Assembly: GCF_004027225.2 (NCBI RefSeq)
Contig: NC_046358.1
Location: 65,181,028-65,245,027, forward strand
Direction: 5' to 3'
Source: Strigops habroptila
Lineage: Eukaryota; Chordata; Aves; Psittaciformes; Psittacidae
Length of the DNA: 64,000 nucleotides
The notes beneath the pieces were generated by a model that made no database searches, was not told the origin of the DNA, and saw only the letters and a program-made list of their open reading frames with translations. The first letter of the stretch is position 1, and each line of letters opens with the position of its first letter. This document shows positions 52,441 to 61,094 of the stretch, piece after piece. The position numbers and the translations under genes are program-made.

Positions 52441-54130
52441 CTGGACCCCGGGGTGCCCTCACCGGGGACGAGCCCCGCGCTCTCGGGGAGCCCCAGAGCC
52501 GGTGTCCAGCCCCGCACGGCTCAGCTCTCTAGGGGAGCGGGGCCCGGACCGCCCGGCAGCCACGTCCCGGGAACGTGGGGAGCTCGTTCTGGAGCCCCAA
52601 ACCGGCCCCAGTCCCCGAGCTCGGGCGGCGACCGAGATGGGCCGGGAGACCAGCGGCGACTCCGCCGAGGGCGCCAAGCTCCGACCCTTGGGGCTTTATT
52701 CCCGAGGAGCCGGAGAACCAGCGCCCGGGTCTATGGCCAAACCGGCGGCCCCAAAAGCTGCGACACCGGCGCTCAGCGGCCTGGACCGCCCCCCACCCGC
52801 TCCTTGTGTGCAGACCGCCCCGCCCCGCCGGTCCCGCCCCCTCTCACCCCGCCCCGCCCGCCAGGGCCGCCCCGGGTCCCGACGTCCGCCCGCTCATCCC
52901 CGGGCCCGTGGCGTCCCGCACCCCATCCCACGCAACCGCCGTCCCTGTCCCCGGCGGCGCGTGTCTTCCTTCCTGGGCAGAACAAGCAGAACTGGGGGGA
53001 AATGTCCAGCTAAAGCCCCGGCAACGCAAGTTCGACCAGGACCAGTCCTCTATTACCGTTTAACCCCGGCTGTGGCTTCTCCCCGCGCCGCATGGCCACG
53101 AGACCTTCCACCGGGACCCATAACCGCCCCTCGCATCAGCCGGAGCCCCACGGGGCCGGCCCTGGGCAATGACCCCGGAGCGCCCCGAGAAGAAAAGCCG
53201 GGGGCAGCCCCGGCACCGACTGACGCCCCGAGGCTCCCGGCGGGGTTTTGCGTGGCCGGCGCTGGTGCTTACACGGACCATAGCAGACCCATGGCTAAAA
53301 GCAGCGTTCTGAGGCGGCCCACAAACCACTTCCCAGAGTGCAAACGTGCAAGCCCCACTCCTAAGCATGAGGTGCGAGAACAGAACCCTGGTGCTGGGCA
53401 TCTCCTACACAAGGTGAGCTCCGCAGCAGTGCCACCACCACGGCAATGCACCGCTGATCAGCCACCTAAACCTCCATCAGCGCACTGCCTCTCCGGCACC
53501 CGCAGCCCGCGCCCCCCGCCCCGGGGCTGAGCCCCGGCCGCTGCCCCTGCGCAGCGCCGCGCCCCACCCCGCGCTGGGGAGGACCCGCTGCTGCCGGGCG
53601 GGGCCTCGGCTGCGGCGGCAGCAGCCTCAGCGCCGGGTCCTGCCCGGGCACGGCGCCGCCCCGTCCCGGCAGCTCTCGCGGGTGAGGCGAACGGCACGGG
53701 CAGCTCCCGCGGGTGCTGCGGGGCGGGGCGTGGCGCGGCGCGGGAAGGGCCCGGCGCGCGCCTGCCGCTCTTTCCGGCAGCGTGTCCGGGGCTCGGCGTG
53801 CGCGGGGCAAGGGCCGCGTCCGGACGGGCCCGAGCTGCCGAGGAGCGGCCGGAATTGCCCCCGGGCGCGGGACGCCCCCGCCGGCACCACAACTGCCCCG
53901 TGGCTGCTGCTGCTCGGGGGCGACGCTGCGAAGGGACGCGAGGAGGAGAAAACCCGGTGCCCGGCGCGTTGCTGCTGGAGAAACACGTGGCCCGTGCTCG
54001 CCGGGGACAGGGGCAGGTTTCTGTGTGAGCCTCGGCTCGCTGCGGCCCAGCCGTGCTGCAGGGCAGAGCAGCAGCACCCCCCGCTGCCCTGTGCGGAGCC
54101 AGGGCTGGGCTTTCCCGGGAATTGCACTGT
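52440..54130. promoter_or_regulatory. orphan CpG island
   Basis: About 1.7 kb of GC-rich, CpG-dense sequence with several GC boxes (CCGCCCCGCC around 52815-52860) and abrupt edges. It is as strong as the NAV2 and E2F8 islands, yet no known gene start is attached. Long open frames here, including one of 342 codons at 52502-53530 (+), are rich in P, R, A and G on both strands and look composition-driven. It may be a real promoter for an unannotated transcript, or partly a product of the GC-rich tandem repeat. Confidence 0.6.
53260..53490 (+). repeat. ~195-bp repeat, isolated unit inside CpG island
   Basis: One unit with anchor at about 53388. It has GGCGGCCCACAAACCA, AAACGTGCAAGCCCC, CCCTGGTGCTGGGCATCTCC and AGTGCCACCA. 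It is embedded in the GC-rich island, about 2.3 kb from units 1-2. Confidence 0.85.
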
Positions 54131-54544
54131 TCAGCAGTTACTTACTTGGTGTGCGCTTTCCCCGCAGAACAGGCGCTTGGTTTCACTCGTGCTCCCCCCG
54201 GCTGTCTCCACTGTACATTAAATTTCTTGCCGTCTAGTCTATCTTTTCTTTGTCGTCTTGTGCAAACCGCGGTGAAAGCAGCACCCAGAAGGCTCAGGTG
54301 CTTGTGTGATGTACCTCTAGTCCCACCTCGGGACAGGTGGTAATGGTGCTACAAGTAAGTAAGGCCGTGTTCTGCTTTAGGAAGAAAGAGTGCTGGGTTT
54401 GAAGCCTTTGGGCAGGGCAGGAGGTGGCAGCCTTGGGTCAGTGATGAGTGTTGGCATGTATTATCTGAGCTGGAGCTGATGTCTCACCACGTTAGCTCTA
54501 GAATTACTCTGAGACCCAGGAACCTCCAGTGTCCTTTGGCTGCC

Positions 54545-55660
54545 ACCTTGGAGCTTTCAGGCACCCACAAACCAGCTCCTTAAGTGCGAACATCCAGCCC
54601 CTGCTCCTAAACCTAAAGTGCCATTGCAGAAACCTGGTGCTGGGCATCTCGTATGGATGGTGAGCTCTGGAGCAGTGTCACCAACACGGCAGTGCGCATT
54701 TGCCTTGCAGCCAAGCTCCTTCTGTGTACTGCGCTCAAGGCAGTGCTCTCGGGCGGCCCGCAAACCAGCGCTGATTGTAAACGTCCATCCGGGCCCTGCT
54801 CCTAAACCTAAGGTGCCCAGACAGGAACCTGGTGCTGCGCATCTCCTACACACGCTGCTCACCGGAACAGTGCTACCAACATAGATACCCACCCTTTCTT
54901 AGCCACAGAAAACTCTTACCAGTGTACTCCCTTTCTGGGCTGCGCTGAGGCTTCCCATAAACCAGCTCCCAAAGTGCACACATCCAGCTTCTGCTCCTGA
55001 GCCTAAAGTGCCAGGACAGAACCCTGGTGCTGGGCATCTCCTACACATGGTGACGTCCAGAACAGTGCCACCAACATGGATATCCACACTTGCTTTTCCG
55101 CATGAAACTCCATCTATGTACTGCCTGTATGAGTGCACTCTCAGGCGGCCCAGAAACCAAGTGCAAACGTCCAGCCCCTGCTCCTAAGCCTAAGGTGCCC
55201 GGACAGAAAGCTGGTGCTGGGCGTCACTTTACGCATGGTGAGCTCCGGAACAGTGCCACTAACATGGATATCCACCCTTGTTTAGCCACGTAAAACTCCA
55301 TCTGTGTACAGCTTTAAAGCGTATCCATCTAAGGCATTCCAGAAACCAGATCTCAAAGTGCAAATGTCCAGCCTCTATACTGGCACATTTGCGAAGGTAT
55401 TTCCAGAGAGGATTCCTTCAGCTCTGGAGCGTAAGGAAATCACAGCATCCAGGTGTCTGCCTGGACAGCAAAGAGCCACCAAGGGAGCCTGAAATCTTCA
55501 TCAAGACTCCCAAAGTGGAAACATCCAGGCCCTGCTCCTAAGCCTAAGGTGCCAGGACAGAAACCTCATGCTGGGCATCTCCTACACATGCTGAGCTCCG
55601 TAAAGGTGCCGCCAACATGGATATCCACCCTTTCTTTGCCACCTAAAACCCCATCTTTTC
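54545..55660 (+). repeat. ~195-bp tandem repeat, main block (about 6 units)
   Basis: Anchors CTGGTGCTGGGC (or close) lie at about 54633, 54829, 55024, 55211 and 55565, giving spacings of 196, 195, 187 and then 354 bp. The double gap covers a badly diverged unit (55290-55500). Each unit carries CCAGCCCCTGCTCCTAA, AAAGTGCCAGGACAGAA, ATCTCCTACACATGGTGA and CCACCAACATGGATATCC. Confidence 0.9.
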
Positions 55661-58600
55661 GCCTCTTGTGCTCTATTCCCGTCTTGCAACAGTAACCTCT
55701 GCAGTATCACAGCAGAGCTGGTGACATTATCTGCAGCATTGCAGCCTGGTGCTATTGAAGGAGCAGTAGAAGAGCACCTGTCTTCAATAGATCCCAACTG
55801 GGAATGAATACCATTGCAGCCCCTCCTAACTACACATGCATTACTGACACTTCTGATCTCTTAAGATATTTATCTGCCCCTCGTCTTTATTGTTCCTGTC
55901 TCATCCTGTCTGAGCATTCATCTTCTTGTCTTCCTCTTGATCAGCAGGAAGAGGCAGTGCAGGGAGAATATCTAACACAAAGAAGGGCTGGTGGATGCTG
56001 AAGGTTGCAGGGTACATCCCTGTAAGACCAAGGCATGCCATATGCAATGGATCTGCAGGTTCTGCAGAAATGCTTGTTTTTTATGTTTATATATATCAAG
56101 TTGGTTCTGTCACTATTACAATAATCTCTTTACAGGAACAGAGTTGTGCTTTAGCTGGCCCATGAGCTTCTAAATTCAGTGAGTTGGGTGGAAAACACAC
56201 AGAAGTAATAATAATAATAAAAAAAAAAATGTAAATCTAATCCTCTAGTTCAAGCACATGAAGCAAATAGGCCTTTGCTCGAACTTACACATTTGGATCA
56301 GGAGACAACTTCCTAGTGACAGACCTGTCTGCATGTTTCTCTTTGGCAAGCAGAATTCCTCTTCATTTCTCAAAAGAATTGATTCACTAAATAGCCACAA
56401 GTCTCAACTCTTAGTAGAGACAGCTCATCTCTGAGATGTTGAGAGAACAAAATTTACAATACACTAAACCAGTTTAGATGCTGTTGCTTCTCAAGTGTTT
56501 GACTACAAAGAGTAGAATGTATTTGAAGTAGAAACATGCTCTTTACTGAGTACTCTAAACTCTTAGCTCTGTATGCTCAGCACCAGTGCCGAGCAAGTGC
56601 CCTGTTGAACCTCAGATCTTGTGTTTGATCTTGAATATACACAGATTTCTGTGCTGTTGTCTTCTTTTTCTAAGAAGTCATCTTAACAGAAAGATTATAC
56701 CTACACAATTGAAGCCCTGAAAACACCACATCTCTCTCTTTGTACCATGCTATTAATATTCTTGCAGTGTAGTTTCTGGTGCATGTGTTAAGTTTAAATT
56801 AGATTTCCCTGAAATTAGCTAGCCTGAAAAAGGCATTTGTTTGTTTAGGAATCCAGGTTTCCCTGATGGTTTGTTTTGTTTCCTTCCCAGCATTCACCTC
56901 AGTTTGACCAGCTGATTTAATTTGCCTAATTTTAAAAGATAGTGTAACAATTGAATGTAAATAAACTGGAGTTAAATTGAATCAACTTTTTCAATAATAT
57001 GCCTGAATATGATTTAATTTTATGCAGACTAATGAATACCAAATGAAGTAATGCTCAATTAAAGTGCTCTGCAGTGCCTTCTGGACCAGACACTGCCACC
57101 TCCTGGCCTCAGTGCTGTGCTCTGTGCACATGAGACATGGTTCTTTCAGTGTGCCACATATCACTTTATTTACCATCATCTCCATACTGTGTATAATGAA
57201 GTCTCATCTTGTAGACACAAAGGAGTAAAAGAATTCTGACCTCTATCGAGAGATAGTGGTTGCATCGCTTCTGCGAAAGGCAGAGTCTTAAGTTATCTTA
57301 TCTTCATGATCTGGAAAACTTTAATCATAGCTCTGTAATGAAGAGATGTTTTTTGTTACAACGTAACCCAGAGTTAAAACGAGGGCAATGAAAAGCAATA
57401 TTATAATCCTAATTACAACACAATTCTGAAGTGACTGGAGAGATTAACGTTACAGAGGCATCTGAATAAGCCAAAAGCTGTGGTTTCTGACTACTGTGTT
57501 GTACTTAGGAATCTGCTCTGCCTTCTTTTCACTTTCATTGAATAAAATAATTTAGTTACCTACACTTAAAATATATCAAATATTTAATACACTCAGATTT
57601 CTGAGGTATTTCAGGGTCTGCTTATATCATGAACTTCTTGACCAGAAGACTGCAGTTTCTCCTCAATACCAGACTTCATAATTAAAGTATAATAAAAGAG
57701 GGATATCTACTGCCTTTAAAATTTACTTCAATAGAAGAAACATTACAAGGAAACATGACTACTGAAAGAGACATAACACAATAAATGGCAGCACACGGAA
57801 GGATCACTACAAGCAGCACTTCAAAAACAGGTTTGGATACCTAACTTGATCCTGCAAAGCAACTCTTGCTTATGACTTCACAATTCTAGTCCTAAGGAGG
57901 GTAATTGCAAAGTAGTTCCTTGAGGAAAGCAGCCTAAAACAGTCTGAACAACCAGGCAGCAGGGCAGAAAGCTGCTGAAAGTTCAGTTTCCTGAAGGCTG
58001 TACTAACCACAGTATCTTTTAAATTCATGTACCATCAGTGGTTTTTCTGGTTTATTGAACTTTACAACAGATTACGTTGATAGATGTAACCACTATATAT
58101 CTCACAGAGTGGTTGAGGCTGGAAAAGTCCTCTACAAGTCATCTTGTCCAACCCCCTGCTTAAGCAGGGCCATCTAAAGCCCCTTGCCCAGGACCATGTC
58201 CAGATGGCTTTGGAATATCTCCAAGGATGGAGGTTCCACCACCTCCATGGCCAACCAGTAAGTCATCTGATACATGGAGTTACCCAAAAAGAATGACTGC
58301 AGTAGAATTCTGTACGCATTTGGTTTTCTGTGAGCTGTTAATTACAGTTCCACTCAACAGCAGTACAGCATCACATCCACAAAGCACACAAGCACAAGAT
58401 GCTGAACTTTGTTGCCTTGTGATCACACTACAACAAATCCACTGTTGACAACATATGTTCATACAACAAGTACAACCCTGAGCAGCACATGCAAAGCAAC
58501 ACAGATTAGTGCTTTCTTTAGCATAGTGCACAGCTAATGCTATTACTGGAAACTATCTATGGGTGAGATAGGGAAGCATGCTTAACTGGAATACAGGCAA

Positions 58601-60119
58601 TAGAAGCACTTAAATTTACGTAATCTGGATTTATTTACCACCTTACATCTAATCCTAGGTTACCACTCATAGGATTTGGATAGCCTAAACCACTAGGATA
58701 CATCACACATACTCTTTAATCCACATGACGATGCTTCAAGTAACTCTGAATGAGCAGAGATAAAATCATGTATCACTCTCCAACACCGATTTCTGGCATC
58801 AGGTTGTACCTTAATTCAGCACATTACTTGAAACTAGCAAATGTCCCAGCTGAGAATCATCATGCAAAGGGCATCAAGGTTATCCATTAAAAGACTAATC
58901 CTTACCTTGGTACTGACATCTTTGGATCCTGCATCAGGGCCCTACAATTCTTAATCCTTATGCTTTTCTCCTTACAAGGTAGCTAGCAGAGAATATAAAC
59001 ACTGCTTCTTATAGGTAGGGCTACAGAGAGCAGCTCGAGCAAGAGCAGAAGGAAACACACACAGTTTAAATTGATGGCTGCAACTGACCATGCTGGTCAA
59101 CTGCTCCGTGTACTTGTATAGTCTCAAAAAGGCAAGGCAGCAGCACTAATAAACACAACCACAAAAGAGGCACACAAGTTACTACCAAAATAATTAGTTC
59201 GATAAGCAGAATAATATTACCAATTCTTTTAACCTTTACTTTAAAACATCTGATACCATCAAAATGCAAGGCTAACTTTGAGACTAGGAAACAATGGGCA
59301 CGGAGATACAATGATGTGTTTAACAGAGATAACTTGGTTAGGGGATAAGGGCAATTTTCAAAGCTCAGCATAAATGAAGAGTAATCAAGAGCTTCAGTGT
59401 AAAAGCCTTTTGCGTTTGTTTGGTTTTTGAAACACATGAACGCATTTGCTCCTCATTTAAGTCACTCAAATTCCAGCAAACACAGTATTGCATGTGGTGA
59501 TCCCTGGAAATAAAAGAAAACAACCATGCAGCTTTTTTTAGTGTTTATAATTGTACTTCTTGTGAGGCACACACCAACTCCAGGTTAGCAGAACACATAA
59601 CAACTACACTATAACAACACTCTAACTACACCTTCTTTTAGAAGCAGCAGCTAATGCACAGTAATCATATCAAAGCACAACCAAGGAAAGAGACCAAGCA
59701 TCCACTCAACCTAAACCTCGCTTTTCAAGACAAGGTGTGTACGTACTGTGAGAGCATGAGCTTTGGCTGTTACAGGGTTGGCCATACTGCGCAGTGAAGG
59801 ATATTTGGGTTATTTTCAGTTTGAATTTACATGTTTTCAAAGACTTCCTTTCAGAAAACCATACATTAGAAGGTTTTGTTGCTATGAAAACCTAGCTCTA
59901 GTATCAAAAATGCCCCAAATTAAGTGGTTTTGACCCTCAAAGCTGTACCCGCACAACAGAAGTGTTGTAACACCCGTGGTAAGCAGCACAGCCCCCTTGT
60001 AGGAGGCAGCTACCGAATCTTACCCTGGGGGACACCAAGAATACCCCTCGGCCACAAAATCAACAGTAAGCCGTGCAATCAGTCAGCTATTAACCCTCAT
60101 TTAGCTTTTTAATGGGTGT
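55661..60119. other. E2F8-NAV2 intergenic region, right part
   Basis: AT-rich, one old CR1 at 58098-58265. No recognised gene. A hydrophobic - strand frame at 59066-59437 lacks a credible promoter or splice context. Confidence 0.6.
58098..58265 (-). mobile_element. older CR1 3' fragment
   Basis: Antisense, diverged family: GAGTGGTTGAGGCTGG, CTTGTCCAACCCCCTGC and AGATGGCTTTGGAATATCTC. Confidence 0.85.
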
Positions 60120-60538
60120 TTTCCTCACAGCGCCGAGCACATCGGTCACTCGCCGAGTGAAGCCGCCTTCCCCGGGCCCTGAAGGAGGGATAGCGGCGGC
60201 CATGAGGGACGACGGCGGCCGTGAGTGAAGGACCGACCGGCCCGTGCCCCGGCAAGCAGGGCAGCAGCCTCTTACCCCCACTGAAGCCCGTTATCGCCCC
60301 TTGCCCGGGCTGTCTCCCTCTTACCCCCGCTATAAAGCCCATCACGGCCGCTGTGCCGGGGCGCCCCCGCCCCTCACGCCCGCAGCCGTTGTGCCCCTGA
60401 GGGGAAGGCGGCGTGAGGCAGCGCGCGCGCCCCTCTTCCCGCGCCACGGACCCGCCAAACCCCCGTCCCGGCGCGAGACCCCGTCCCGGCTGCAGCGGGA
60501 GGAGAAGGAGGGAACGGCCGGGGGAAACCCAGCGCTCC

Positions 60539-60578
60539 GATTGGCTGCGCGGGACGGAGGACCGCGATGTGATTGGCT
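60539..60578 (-). promoter_or_regulatory. tandem inverted CCAAT boxes (NF-Y sites)
   Basis: Two identical GATTGGCT octamers at 60539-60546 and 60571-60578 start 32 bp apart, about three helical turns. Phased paired CCAAT boxes upstream of a CHR are typical of NF-Y plus MuvB-regulated G2/M promoters. Confidence 0.8.
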
Positions 60579-60628
60579 GGTCCCGTCCCTCCCGCCTTCC
60601 CTTCCCCTCGGCGGCTCAGCGGGTCGAA

Positions 60629-60634
60629 TTCAAA
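60629..60634 (-). promoter_or_regulatory. CHR-like element (TTTGAA on the minus strand)
   Basis: TTCAAA on the + strand, inside CGAATTCAAACC, 51 bp past the second CCAAT box. TTTGAA is the core bound by the LIN54 subunit of MuvB/DREAM. The hexamer is short, so the support comes from its position. Confidence 0.5.
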
Positions 60635-60795
60635 CCGGCACCGGGAGCGGCCGCGCACTCGCGGCGGGACCGGGCGGGCTGGGACAGCGGCGGCAGTGGC
60701 ATTCCCGGTGGGTGCCGGCTCAGCAGATTGCGGGGTGGGCAGCGGGCGGGCGGCATTGCAGGCAACGGAGGACAGCGACCCTCAAGGCGCGGCGG

Positions 60796-60805
60796 TGGCG
60801 CCAAA
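60796..60805 (+). promoter_or_regulatory. E2F binding site
   Basis: TGGCGCCAAA, whose reverse complement TTTGGCGCCA matches the E2F consensus TTTSGCGC. It lies in the CpG island upstream of the E2F8 coding exon and would fit control by activator E2Fs and feedback by E2F7/E2F8. Confidence 0.75.
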
Positions 60806-60913
60806 TGTTTAAACCGGATCCCCGAAAGGCCCCGCCCGCCGACAGCGGCCGGGGCGGGGCCGGGCCGTTGGGCGGCGCGCGCGGGCCGGTCCCAGAGGCG
60901 GGAACCGGCCAAG

Positions 60914-60993
60914 GTGAGGGGCGCCGCCGCCTGCCCGGCCCGTCGCGGTGAGCGCGGTCCCGTGTGTAACGCTTCCCTCCTCCCGCCCCGCAG
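60914..60993 (+). other. E2F8: possible 5'UTR intron of E2F8
   Basis: CCAAG is followed by GTGAGG at 60914, and a pyrimidine-rich acceptor (CCTCCTCCCGCCCCGCAG) ends at 60993. A second donor, GCG followed by GTGAGC, lies at 60948. Splicing here would place the transcription start upstream of 60913 and the start codon in the second exon. The segment is short and GC-rich, so it may equally be retained. Confidence 0.35.
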
Positions 60994-61010
60994 CAGCGGC
61001 GGGATCTGCG

Positions 61011-61046
61011 ATGCAGAGCGCCGCGGCGGGACCTGTCGCCTCCTGA
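61011..61046 (+). other. short upstream ORF in E2F8 leader
   Basis: An ATG-to-TGA frame of 11 residues (MQSAAAGPVAS) closes 9 nt before the 61056 ATG and 30 nt before the 61077 ATG. It lies in the exon that carries the E2F8 start, so transcripts containing this exon should have it. It could lower or tune translation of E2F8; that role is inferred. Confidence 0.5.
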
Positions 61047-61076
61047 GACGGGAGAATGCAGCAGGCGGGCGGGGAG

Positions 61077-61094
61077 ATGGGGACCGGCGACAAG
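61077..61094 (+). CDS. E2F8: E2F8 coding exon 1 (start codon)
   Basis: Six codons (MGTGDK) end at a GTAATC donor at 61095, phase 0. The ATG at 61077 has G at -3 and G at +4. An upstream in-frame ATG at 61056 (A at -3, C at +4) would give MQQAGGE before it. Both sit in the same exon, which probably begins after the acceptor at 60991-60993. Confidence 0.8.

Noticed and set aside
52502-53530. 342-codon open frame, longest in the window
   Set aside because: Rich in P, R, A and G, with overlapping long frames on both strands of a CpG island; runs into the tandem repeat; no domain or splice structure.
53466-54127. Several 160-200 codon frames on both strands
   Set aside because: Stop codons are rare in this GC-rich DNA; the frames overlap each other and show no family features.
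59066-59437. Hydrophobic 123-codon - strand frame that looks membrane-spanning
   Set aside because: AT-rich chance frame; no promoter, splice or homology support.
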